DNA of 50,489 bases from Pseudomonas sp. (GTDB taxonomy: Bacteria > Pseudomonadota > Gammaproteobacteria > Pseudomonadales > Pseudomonadaceae): contig NZ_JAGIBG010000037.1 of assembly GCF_017744435.1 (NCBI RefSeq), positions 1 to 50,489 on the forward strand, given 5' to 3'. Made by a program: the position numbers and the translations under genes. Shown one piece after another: positions 33,469-41,548 of this stretch (the stretch's first letter is position 1; each line of letters begins with the position of its first letter). A model generated the notes under the pieces. The model did no database searches, was not told the origin of the DNA, and saw nothing but the letters and a program-made list of their open reading frames with translations.

Positions 33469-33501
33469 CCTCCCCAAAACCTCCCCAATATCTCCCTAAA
33501 A
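33469..33501. repeat. Three 11-bp direct repeats at the phage junction
   Basis: Units CCTCCCCAAAA (33469-33479), CCTCCCCAATA (33480-33490) and TCTCCCTAAAA (33491-33501) lie exactly head to tail between the YffB-like gene and the 3' end of the broken integrase. Position and helical spacing suggest integrase arm-type or attachment-proximal sites; this is inference. Confidence 0.6.
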
Positions 33502-33513
33502 TTAGTCGCAGGA

Positions 33514-33717
33514 TTATGCGACATCGATCTACTCAGCGCCACGGCTGTCGCGGTTTAGATCGGTCATCTTGGCCGAGCGGTGATCCAATAGTCGCTGCGC
33601 GTCTCGCCCCTCATCCTCGTGCAGGCGCGCTGGCAGCGACGCTGTCGGTGGAACGTCGGCGGGTTGGCGCCCTGGTCGAGGCCGAGTTTCTCTGCTGCCC
33701 TGTCCCGATCGATACAA
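33514..33717 (-). pseudogene. Phage integrase (tyrosine recombinase) C-terminal remnant
   Basis: The minus strand encodes the end of a phage integrase in pieces. AAEKLGLDQGANPPTFH is in one frame (around 33649-33699). After a shift, ARLHEDEGRDAQRLLDHRSA and then KMTDLNRDSRGAE follow in another. After E a TAG (33529-33531) stands where the family has Trp (TGG), then IDVA and TAA at 33514-33516. PTFHEIRSL...LGHKS...Y is the usual pattern; here the catalytic Tyr position reads Asn (TDLNRD) and part of HEIRS is lost. At least one frameshift plus a stop make it non-functional. Confidence 0.85.
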
Positions 33718-34245
33718 AGAAGCTGGTCAGGTCGCATTTGAGGTAGAAGCCCAAGCGCGACCAGTTCTACGTCTGACTGCGGATCTGCGCTTGCATCCGC
33801 TTACCGGCGTACAGAATGCCGCGACCTGGGATACAGGCGCAGCTGTCCGCTATGAAGCTGCGCTCGATAGCGGGGCCGGTGTGGTTGGCCAAGGCCTTCG
33901 AGCAAGATCCGGGCGACGCCATGCTGGAGGCTGGCCCGCGGCACCGAAGCTGAAAGGCGGAGAGAGTGAGCGCTCGAGCGACATGATCATGTTGCCGTCT
34001 CAGTTCTACGACATTAACCGCTGGGGTCCGGATGGACAGCGCGCACGCACCGTCGCTGGAAGAAAGGCGTCGAGAATATGCTGGATGAAATGATAGGTGA
34101 GGCCTTGAAGGCCGCGGCACAGGAACTGGACTTCGAGGGATTGCTTATGTTGTCGGCGCCATAATGCTCAAGTTATCGGTGATGGCTATTTGGTGGCGTA
34201 GCGTTCAGAATGCAGCCTTTTTGCCTAATCGCCATGGAGAGCGAT
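33718..34245. other. Accessory stretch with no intact gene
   Basis: About 530 bases of debris between the integrase remnant and the OB-repeat gene. On the plus strand one frame reads RYKEAGQVAFEVEAQARP and on to about 33940 without a start or known family. A later piece (from ATG 33984, MLPSQFYDINRWGPDGQ) continues in another frame as WKKGVENMLDEMIGEALKAA to a TAA near 34161, which looks like a small gene broken by a frameshift. I recognise neither. Confidence 0.5.
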
Positions 34246-35082
34246 ATGAGTGGTGTGGTTGTACAACGAAAGCGAGGTGTTAAATTTCTCTTGGGGCTTG
34301 GCGTTTTCTTTATTCCTCTCATTTTCTCTTGGTTCCTTTTGAGAAAAGGGCATTCCACGCTTGCTAGAATTCTGGGATTTGCGTGGCTGGCTGCTGGGCT
34401 TCTCATCTTGGCTTCGGCGGCCTACCGAACGATTTCAGCTGCGAACATTGAGGCACCTGCCGGGCCCCTGAAGACCTATCTCTCTTCTCAAATTGCGGCC
34501 AGCTATGACGAGAACACCGTTGCAGCGGACATGAAGTTCAAGGAGCAGCGAGTGAAGGTGAGCGGTAAGGTAACGGATGTCAGCACTGATTTCCTGGGTT
34601 ACCCTTATTTGGAAATGGCCGGAACAAACACAGACGTTGGTCCGCAGTTCAAATTCGCCAAGTCAGATGCCCAGGTCGTGGCGGCGGTGAAGAAGGGATT
34701 GACAGTCCATGTGATTTGCACGGGGCAAGGCGAAGTCGCCGAAACGCCAATGTTCGACAATTGCAAGATCTTGAGTACCTATCATTCCGTTCAGATTGCT
34801 GCCAGCTATGAAGAGGACACCGCTAAAGCGGACATGAGGTTCAAGGGGAAGCGAGTAGAGGTGAGCGGCGAGGTAACGGATATCAACACTGATTTCCTGG
34901 GTTACCCTTATTTGGAGATGGTTGGAACAAACCCAGGCTATGGCCCGCAGTTCAAGTTCGCCAAGTCAGATGCGCTGGTTGTGGCAACGGTCAAGAAGGG
35001 ATCGACAGTCCAACTGAATTGTACGGGGCGAGGGAACATCGCCGAAACGCCAATTTTTGAAGACTGCAAGATGGCCAACTGA
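34246..35082 (+). CDS. Two-TM protein with two tandem OB-like repeats
   Basis: A 278-residue protein. Two membrane helices (about 13-32 and 40-58) precede two copies of a 93-residue unit (about 82-174 and 183-275; period 101 residues). Each copy has AASYxE(N/D)T, KVSGKVTD or VEVSGEVTD, DFLGYPYLEM, GPQFKFAKSDA and a Cys pair (CTG...CK), resembling the tRNA_anti-like OB-fold family. The copies are alike at the DNA level too, so the doubling is recent. G+C is lower than in the core. ATG 34246 follows GGAGAG. It is the only intact gene in the phage-derived region. A membrane-tethered lysogen gene such as a superinfection or stress function is possible, not shown. Confidence 0.75.
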   Translation: MSGVVVQRKRGVKFLLGLGVFFIPLIFSWFLLRKGHSTLARILGFAWLAAGLLILASAAYRTISAANIEAPAGPLKTYLSSQIAASYDENTVAADMKFKEQRVKVSGKVTDVSTDFLGYPYLEMAGTNTDVGPQFKFAKSDAQVVAAVKKGLTVHVICTGQGEVAETPMFDNCKILSTYHSVQIAASYEEDTAKADMRFKGKRVEVSGEVTDINTDFLGYPYLEMVGTNPGYGPQFKFAKSDALVVATVKKGSTVQLNCTGRGNIAETPIFEDCKMAN

Positions 35083-35170
35083 TTTCCGGCCTCTTCACAT
35101 TGACGCTTGACATCAAAGGCCGCTTGGCCGGCTATTATTCGATCCTGTGATTCCTGCGCGTGTTGAGGAA
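35083..35170. other. Short gap after the OB-repeat gene
   Basis: Holds GGCCGCTTGGCC (35119-35130), a small hairpin, and TTGACA at 35107-35112 that lacks a well-spaced -10. Nothing firm. Confidence 0.35.
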
Positions 35171-35415
35171 TGTGGCGAGTCCTGAAAGAGGTTTACACCT
35201 GTTCGGGTAGGCCGCAGGACTCAAAGCGCCCGATGCACTGCATCGGGCGTTTTGTTTTTCAGGGCCATATGGGGCCGTTCTGTGTTGTAGATCTGCACTG
35301 CCTCGTCAACCATCTGCCTCGCTTGCTCAAGATCTTCAGGGTTGCTCAACAGCAGCTCCATCTTGAGGATTCCGTTGATTCGCTCGGCCAGCGCCTTCTG
35401 GGCTGTGGGGGTCTT
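35171..35415 (-). mobile_element. IS3-family element, 3' end remnant
   Basis: The minus strand encodes the last part of an IS3-type OrfB transposase: ALAERINGILKMELLL, with the third catalytic acid (Glu of AER), then QMVDEAVQIYNTERPHMAL and KTPDAVHRAL with a stop at 35221-35223. Beyond it, TGTGGCGAGTCCTGAAAGAG at 35171-35190 looks like the terminal inverted repeat starting with TG. The rest of the transposase, OrfA and the other end are missing. Upstream of AER the frame no longer matches, so the element was cut near 35415. Confidence 0.82.
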
Positions 35416-35811
35416 CCAGCCAATCGGCGTGCCTATCCCAGTGTTCTCTCACCTTGCCAGAGTGGTTGCGCCGTCGAAGGCTGAAGCTACCGCAGTGATC
35501 AACTTAGCTGGCAGCCGGATCAGTGGGCTTACGGTCAGTCTGTGATGTTGGCCTGAGCCTTGGCGAGCAGGTCCTGAATGCCTAACGTTACTCGTTTAGG
35601 CTGATTGTGCGGCCAGGCAACAGTATTACAAGCCCGCAGGTTGCGAGTGAGCATCGGTAACGATAGCTGGGTATCATCGTGTTACATATTCATCCGTCAC
35701 CTGCGACTATCGTGCAGCGGTCTCGTTTCACCAGACCCCGCTAACATATTGTTTCAATGGCGATCTCTCGCCCCCGCTGTCGTTTTTGGTTCACAAAGGA
35801 AGCCTTCACGG
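35416..35811. other. Non-coding junction before the antiporter gene
   Basis: About 400 bases. A short plus-strand frame ends PSKAEATAVINLAGSRIS at 35545, possibly the tail of a lost phage gene, unrecognised. A 6-bp inverted repeat GCCTAA / TTAGGC lies at 35580-35601. The 3' part probably holds the antiporter promoter; no clear attachment repeat matching 33447-33520 was found. Confidence 0.4.
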
Positions 35812-37458
35812 ATGCAGTCCGCCTACACCGTCCTCATTCTGCTGACGCTGGTAAGCGTGTCGAAACTGGTCGGGCGCATGATCCCGTTGCCGTTGCCCTT
35901 GGTGCAGATCGCCGCCGGCGCGTTGCTGGCCTGGCCGACCTTGGGCCTGCATGTGGCCCTGGACCCCGAATTGTTCCTGTTCCTGTTCCTGCCGCCATTG
36001 CTGTTCGCCGATGGCTGGCGCATTCCCAAGCGTGAGTTGTGGCGCATCCGTGGCCCGGTAGTGGCGCTGGCCGTGGGGCTGGTGCTGTTCACCGTGGTCG
36101 GTGCCGGTTACTTCATCCACTGGCTGCTGCCGAGCATTCCGCTGCCGGTGGCCTTCGCCCTGGCCGCGGTGCTGTCGCCCACCGACGCCGTGGCGGTGTC
36201 GGCCATCACCCAGGATCGCCTGCCGACCCCGCTGATGCACATGCTGCAGGGCGAGGCATTGATGAATGATGCCTCGGGCCTGGTGACCTTCAAGTTCGCC
36301 CTGGCCGCCGCGATTACCGGGGCGTTTTCGCTGGCCGATGCCAGCTTCAGCTTCGTGCTGGTCGCCCTCGGCGGCCTGGCGGTGGGGGTAGCCTTGAGCT
36401 GGCTGATCGGTCGCCTGCGCGCCTGGATGATCGCCCGTGGCTGGGATGACCCGGCCACCCACGTGGTCTTCATGCTGCTGTTGCCGTTCGCCGCCTATGT
36501 ACTGGCCGAGCGCCTGGGTGTATCGGGCATCCTCTCGGCGGTGGCCGCTGGCATGATGCAGAGCTGGCTCGACCTGTTGCCGCGCCAGACCAGCACGCGC
36601 CTGCTTAACCGCAGTGTCTGGTCGTTGCTGGAGTTCGCCTTCAACGGGCTTATCTTCTTGCTGCTGGGCCTGCAGTTGCCGGACATCATCAAGGCCGTGG
36701 TCAGCCATGAATCGACGGTCTGGCCGACCCTGGCCTGGCGTTGCCTCGATGTGCTGGCGATCTTCGCTGCGCTGATCCTGTTGCGGTTTGTCTGGGTGCA
36801 GAGCATCTGGCGGGCCATTGGCGTGGTGCGGCGCTGGCGTGGCAAGCCAGCGCTGGTGCTGATGCCCACGGCGCGCTCGTGCTGGCTGCTGACCCTGGGA
36901 GGAGTGCGCGGAGCGGTCACCCTGGCCGGCGTGATGTCAGTACCCTTGTTGATTGGCGCAGGCCAGGCCTTCCCTGAACGCGACCTGCTGATATTCATCG
37001 CGGCCGGTGTCATCCTGCTGTCATTGATCAGTGCCTGTATTGCCTTGCCATTCCTGCTGCGCGGCATCGTCAAAAGTCCTGACGAGCGCCTGCATCAGGA
37101 AGTGCAGGACGCCTGGAGGCGTACGGTGGAGGCGGCGATCCATGCGCTGGAGGCAGAAGAAGTGATCGATGCCAGTGCGCCTCAGGATGCGACACAGGCG
37201 ACCTTGGCCACCGAGCTGAAAGCACGGTTGATGGCTGAATACCGGGATGAGCTGGACAGCTACAACGACACGGCCGAGGCACGGGCATTGGCCGAACAGA
37301 TGGACTTGCTGGAGCGGCGCTTGCGCTTGCGGGCGCTGCGGGCGCAGCGGCTGGAGCTGTACAACCTGCATCGCCAGCATCTGGTGGGCGATGAGGTGGT
37401 CAGGCAGGTGCTGGGTGAGCTGGATTTGAGTGAGGCGAACCTGGGGCAGGTCAGGTAG
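35812..37458 (+). CDS. NhaP/CPA1-type Na+/H+ antiporter
   Basis: A 548-residue inner-membrane cation/proton exchanger with about 12 helices to residue 420 and a long charged cytoplasmic tail with helical, Leu-rich stretches. SPTDAVAVSAI and GEALMNDASGL hold the conserved Asp and the ND pair of CPA1 exchangers; GGVRGAVTLA is also typical. It is related to YjcE. AAAGGAAG lies about nine bases before the ATG; the frame is open back to 35605 but in non-family sequence. First core gene after the accessory region, so its promoter may be new. Confidence 0.9.
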   Translation: MQSAYTVLILLTLVSVSKLVGRMIPLPLPLVQIAAGALLAWPTLGLHVALDPELFLFLFLPPLLFADGWRIPKRELWRIRGPVVALAVGLVLFTVVGAGYFIHWLLPSIPLPVAFALAAVLSPTDAVAVSAITQDRLPTPLMHMLQGEALMNDASGLVTFKFALAAAITGAFSLADASFSFVLVALGGLAVGVALSWLIGRLRAWMIARGWDDPATHVVFMLLLPFAAYVLAERLGVSGILSAVAAGMMQSWLDLLPRQTSTRLLNRSVWSLLEFAFNGLIFLLLGLQLPDIIKAVVSHESTVWPTLAWRCLDVLAIFAALILLRFVWVQSIWRAIGVVRRWRGKPALVLMPTARSCWLLTLGGVRGAVTLAGVMSVPLLIGAGQAFPERDLLIFIAAGVILLSLISACIALPFLLRGIVKSPDERLHQEVQDAWRRTVEAAIHALEAEEVIDASAPQDATQATLATELKARLMAEYRDELDSYNDTAEARALAEQMDLLERRLRLRALRAQRLELYNLHRQHLVGDEVVRQVLGELDLSEANLGQVR

Positions 37459-37470
37459 ACCTGTTGAGGG

Positions 37471-37557
37471 CCATTCGCGGGTAAACCCGCTCCCACAAGT
37501 TTGCACCGCATTCGCGGCTGGCGCTGTACCGGAGGGAGCGGGTTTACCCGCGAATGG
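37471..37557. repeat. REP pair
   Basis: Arms 37471-37500 and 37531-37557 with the core GCGGGTAAACCCGCTCCCAC, a fourth core subfamily. The right arm begins GGAGGGAGCGG instead of TGTGGGAGCGG, so it is diverged. It lies between the converging antiporter and dapC genes. Confidence 0.88.
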
Positions 37558-37572
37558 GGCGCAAAGCGCCCC
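37556..37572. other. Hairpin GGGGCGC-AAA-GCGCCCC (second copy)
   Basis: Identical to 26669-26685, here overlapping the end of the REP pair and lying nine bases past the dapC stop. Probably a 3'-end hairpin for dapC. Confidence 0.5.
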
Positions 37573-37580
37573 CGGGCCAA

Positions 37581-38777
37581 TCAGCGGTTTTGCAGGAAGG
37601 CGCGAATCCGCTCGGCCGCCTCGATGCACTCGGCCAGCGGTGCAACCAGTGCCATGCGTACGCGGCCGGCCCCTGGGTTCACACCGTCGACTTCACGTGA
37701 CAGATACGACCCCGGCACCACGGTCACATGCTGGGCCTCGAACAGGTCGCGGGTGAACTCGGCATCACCACCCGGCACCTTGGCCCACAGGTAGAAGCTG
37801 CCATCCGGACGCTGCACGTCGAGCACCGGCTGCAGGATGTCGAGCACGGCATCGTACTTGGCACGGTATTGATCACGGTTCTCGCGTACATGCGCCTCGT
37901 CCTGCCAGGCGGCGATGCTGGCGAGCTGGGTCTGTACCGGCATGGCGCAGCCGTGGTAGGTGCGGTACAGCAGGAACGGCTTGATGATTTCGGCGTCGCC
38001 GGCAACAAAGCCCGAACGCAAGCCTGGCAGGTTGGAACGCTTGGACAGGCTGTGGAACACCACACAGCGCTTGAAGTCGCTACGGCCCAGTTCGGCGCAA
38101 GCGCTCAGCAGGCCCGGTGGCGGCGCATCTTCGTCGAAGTACAGCTCGCTGTAGCACTCGTCGGCGGCGATCACGAAGTCGTGCTCGTCGGCCAGGGCAA
38201 TCAGCTTCTTCAGGGTGTCCATCGGCACCAGGGCGCCGGTGGGGTTGCCTGGCGAGCACAGGAACAGGATCTGGCAGCGCTTCCATACCTCGACCGGCAC
38301 GGCGTCGAAGTCCGGGTTGAAACCGTTGTCTTCCAGGCAGGGCAGGTAATGCGGGGTGGCACCGGCCAGCAGGGCTGCGCCTTCGTAGATCTGGTAGAAC
38401 GGGTTGGGGCTGACCACCAGGCCGTCATCGGCGCGGTTGACCACGGCCTGGGTGAAGGCGAACAGCGCCTCGCGGGTGCCATTGACCGGCAGAATGTGGC
38501 GGTCAGCGTCCAGCCAGCCGGCCGGCACGCCGAAACGGCGCTCGCACCACTGGCCGATGGCCTGGCGCAGGGCCGGCAGGCCGAGGGTGCTTGGGTACAC
38601 GGCCAGCTTGTCGAGGTTGTCGGCCATGGCCTGGGCGACGAACGCCGGCGATTCGTGCTTTGGCTCACCGATCGACAGGGCGATGGCGCGTTTGTCCGCC
38701 GCAGGCTTCACGGTGCCCAGCAGGGCGCGCAGTTTCTCGAACGGGTAGGGCTGAAGCTGGGTCAAGGCATGGTTCAT
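37581..38777 (-). CDS. dapC: Succinyldiaminopimelate transaminase
   Basis: A 398-residue PLP aminotransferase (class I/II) of the DapC type, moving an amino group from glutamate onto N-succinyl-2-amino-6-ketopimelate. SIGEPKHESP opens the fold, SPGNPTG and ADECYSELYF bind the cofactor, and the PLP lysine is in SLSKRSNLPGLRSGF. It lies 30 bases after glnD in the same direction, as usual in pseudomonads. It works between DapD and DapE, both encoded here. Confidence 0.94.
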   Translation of the reverse strand: MNHALTQLQPYPFEKLRALLGTVKPAADKRAIALSIGEPKHESPAFVAQAMADNLDKLAVYPSTLGLPALRQAIGQWCERRFGVPAGWLDADRHILPVNGTREALFAFTQAVVNRADDGLVVSPNPFYQIYEGAALLAGATPHYLPCLEDNGFNPDFDAVPVEVWKRCQILFLCSPGNPTGALVPMDTLKKLIALADEHDFVIAADECYSELYFDEDAPPPGLLSACAELGRSDFKRCVVFHSLSKRSNLPGLRSGFVAGDAEIIKPFLLYRTYHGCAMPVQTQLASIAAWQDEAHVRENRDQYRAKYDAVLDILQPVLDVQRPDGSFYLWAKVPGGDAEFTRDLFEAQHVTVVPGSYLSREVDGVNPGAGRVRMALVAPLAECIEAAERIRAFLQNR

Positions 38778-38807
38778 CGGCGCAAGGTCTCGTCAATCGT
38801 CTAATCG

Positions 38808-41510
38808 TTAAAAAGTCACGCGGGTCGGGCTGGCATCGCTGGCCTGGCCGGCCTGCAGCTGCTGCACGATGGCCTCCTGCAGGCGGCTGCACAGCTGCGG
38901 GTCGGACAGCGGCTGGTTGTCGGCATCGGTGATGAAGAACACGTCTTCCACCCGCTCGCCGAGGGTGGCGATCTTGGCGTTCTGCAGCGACAGGTCGAAC
39001 TCCAGGAAGATCCGCCCGATCCGGGCCAGCAGGCCGGGGCGGTCCGGTGCGGTGATCTCGAGGATGGTCACCGGGCGCTGGGCATCGTTGAGGATGGTGA
39101 CCTGCGGCGGGAAGTTGAAGTGCTTGAGCTGGCGCGGCACCCGGCGCTGGATGATGGTCGGGTAGTCCTCGGGGTTGCGCAGTGCTTCGGTCAGGCCGTC
39201 GCGGATCTGCTTGACCCGCTGCGGGTTGTCGCCGATCGAGCCGCCATCGTTGTCGAGCACGATGTAGGTGTCGAGGGTGAACTGGCTGCTCGAGGTGATG
39301 ATCCGCGCATCATGGATGTTCAGGTTCAACTGCGACATGGCGGCCACGGTCACGGCGAAGAAGTCGTGCTGGTCGGGTGCGTAGATGAAGATTTGCGTGC
39401 CGCCCTCGAATTCGCGCTGGGTGGTTTCCTTGATCAGCACCAGTGGCCCGCCATCGGCCGGCTGCTGGAGGATGGCGTCGCTGTGCCAGGCCACGTCGGC
39501 AGCGTTGTGCTTGAGGAAGTAGTCATCGCCCAGCTGCGACCACAGCTGCTCGACATCGTCCGGGTCGGTGCCCTCGCGCACGAGGATGTCCAGCGCGGCC
39601 GACTGGGTCTGGCGGATCTGTTCCTCGCGGTCCAGCGGGTTTTCCAGGCCGCGGCGCAGGGCGCGCTTGGTCTCGGTGTAGAGCTGGCGCAGCAGGCTGG
39701 CGCGCCACGAGTTCCACAGGCTGGGGTTGGTGGCGTTGATGTCGGCCACGGTCAGCACATAGAGGTAGTCCAGGCGCGTCTCGTCGCCCACGTGCAGGGC
39801 GAAGTCGTTGATTACCTGCGGGTCGGACAGGTCCTTGCGCTGGGCGGTGGTCGACATCACCAGGTGGTTTTGCACCAGCCAGACGATCAGCCGACTGTCC
39901 CAGGCCGGCAACTGGTGGCGTTCGCAGAACTTCTGCGCATCCACCGCGCCGATCTCGGAGTGATCGCCCTGGCGACCCTTGCCGATGTCATGGTACAGGC
40001 CGGCCAGGTAAATCAGCTCAGGCTTGGGCAGGCGGCCCATGAGCTTGCTGGCCAGCGGGAATTTCTCGGACACCGGTGTGTACTGCAGCTTGCGCAGGTG
40101 CTTGATGAGGTTGAGGGTGTGCGCATCGACCGTGTAGATGTGGAACAGGTCGTGTTGCATCTGCCCGACGATCAGGCCGAATTCCGGCAGGTAGCGGCCG
40201 AGGATGCCGTAGCGGTTCATCCGCCGCAGGTTGCGGTGGATGCCGATTTCGCACTTGAACAGCTCGATGAACAGGCTGGTGTTGCGGATATCGTTGCGGA
40301 AGGTGTCGTCGATCAAGTGCCGGTGTTCGCGCAGCAGGCGCACGGTGTCGGCGCGCACGCCCTTGATCTCCGGGTGCTGGGCCATCAGCACGAAGATCTC
40401 CAGCATGGCGAACGGGGTGCGCTTGAACACGTTCGGGCTGACCGCCTCGATGTAGCCGTCGTGCAACCGGAAGCGTGCATTCAAAGGCTGCGTGGCGCCG
40501 CTGTCGTCATCGGCGAGGATGACTTCCTCGAAGTGCTGGATGATCAGGTCGCACAACTGGCTGATGCTCATCACCACCCGGTAGTACTGCTGCATGAACT
40601 GCTCGATGGCGCGCTTGGGGTTTTCATCGCTGTAGCCGAGCAGTGCTGCGATGCTGCGCTGGTGGTCGAACAGCAGGCGGTCTTCGGCGCGGCCGGCGAG
40701 CATGTGCAGGGCGTAGCGCACTTTCCACAGGAAGTCCTGGGACGAGGCCAGCAGTTCGTTCTCGCTTTCCAAAAGGAAGCCTTCGCCGGCCAGGGCGTGC
40801 AGGTTCAGCGTGCCGTACTGGCGGCGGGCCACCCAGAGCACCGTCTGGATGTCGCGCAGGCCACCGGGCGAGCCTTTGACGTTGGGCTCGAGGTTGTACT
40901 CGGTGTCGTTGTACTTGTGGTGGCGGGCCTTGAGTTCGGCGCGCTTGGCCAGGAAGAACTCCTTGCTTGGCCACATGTAGGTGGTGCTGGTCACCTCGAG
41001 CATGCGTTGGCGCAGGTCTTCTGGGCCGGCAATGGTGCGGCTTTCCATCAGGTTGGTGATTACCGTCAGGTCGGCGCGGGCCTGTTCGGCGCATTCGCCG
41101 ACGGTGCGCACGCTCTGGCCGACCTCCAGGCCGATGTCCCAGAGCAGGGTGAGGAAGCGCTCGATGGCCTCGCGGTACTGCTCATGCTCGGCGGCGCCGA
41201 GCAGGATCAACAGGTCGATGTCCGAATGCGGGTGCAGTTCACCGCGGCCATAGCCGCCAACCGCCACCAGGGCGATACCGCTCGGGTCGCCCCAGTCGAA
41301 CTGGTTCCAGGCCTGCTGCAGGATGTTGTCGACGAGCCAGGCGCGGGCTTCGATCAGCGGGCGGATTTCGCAGCCTGTGCGAAAACGCTTGTCGAGCACC
41401 TCGCCGGCCTGGCGGATGGCTTTCTTGAAGGCGGCGATGGGGCTCGCCTTGAGGGCCAGTTCCGCCTGGAACTGGCCGCGGTCGAACAGCTCGGGATCCA
41501 CCTGGGGCAT
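38808..41510 (-). CDS. glnD: Bifunctional PII uridylyltransferase/uridylyl-removing enzyme
   Basis: A 900-residue nitrogen sensor that adds UMP to PII when glutamine is low and removes it when high, and so steers glutamine synthetase and NtrBC. Domains in order: nucleotidyltransferase with GGYGRGELHPHSDIDLL (about residues 90-110), helical domain, HD phosphohydrolase with LYHDIGKGRQGDHSE (about 510-525), and two C-terminal ACT domains that bind glutamine (about 705-785 and 815-890). The start at 41510 has AGGAACG upstream; the frame is open 42 codons further without homology. Confidence 0.96.
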   Translation of the reverse strand: MPQVDPELFDRGQFQAELALKASPIAAFKKAIRQAGEVLDKRFRTGCEIRPLIEARAWLVDNILQQAWNQFDWGDPSGIALVAVGGYGRGELHPHSDIDLLILLGAAEHEQYREAIERFLTLLWDIGLEVGQSVRTVGECAEQARADLTVITNLMESRTIAGPEDLRQRMLEVTSTTYMWPSKEFFLAKRAELKARHHKYNDTEYNLEPNVKGSPGGLRDIQTVLWVARRQYGTLNLHALAGEGFLLESENELLASSQDFLWKVRYALHMLAGRAEDRLLFDHQRSIAALLGYSDENPKRAIEQFMQQYYRVVMSISQLCDLIIQHFEEVILADDDSGATQPLNARFRLHDGYIEAVSPNVFKRTPFAMLEIFVLMAQHPEIKGVRADTVRLLREHRHLIDDTFRNDIRNTSLFIELFKCEIGIHRNLRRMNRYGILGRYLPEFGLIVGQMQHDLFHIYTVDAHTLNLIKHLRKLQYTPVSEKFPLASKLMGRLPKPELIYLAGLYHDIGKGRQGDHSEIGAVDAQKFCERHQLPAWDSRLIVWLVQNHLVMSTTAQRKDLSDPQVINDFALHVGDETRLDYLYVLTVADINATNPSLWNSWRASLLRQLYTETKRALRRGLENPLDREEQIRQTQSAALDILVREGTDPDDVEQLWSQLGDDYFLKHNAADVAWHSDAILQQPADGGPLVLIKETTQREFEGGTQIFIYAPDQHDFFAVTVAAMSQLNLNIHDARIITSSSQFTLDTYIVLDNDGGSIGDNPQRVKQIRDGLTEALRNPEDYPTIIQRRVPRQLKHFNFPPQVTILNDAQRPVTILEITAPDRPGLLARIGRIFLEFDLSLQNAKIATLGERVEDVFFITDADNQPLSDPQLCSRLQEAIVQQLQAGQASDASPTRVTF

Positions 41511-41548
41511 CGCGTCGCGTTCCTGTCTGGAGGTTGCCTTGGGTGCAA

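Noticed and set aside
33516..33746. 76-codon plus-strand frame over the integrase remnant
   Set aside because: Antisense of the recognisable integrase pieces.
33767..34120. 117-codon minus-strand frame in the accessory stretch
   Set aside because: No known motif, no good ribosome site and Ser/Arg-rich composition; not enough to call a gene.
35107..35138. TTGACA with TATTAT as a promoter after the OB-repeat gene
   Set aside because: Spacing is 20 bases and no gene follows on that strand before the IS remnant.
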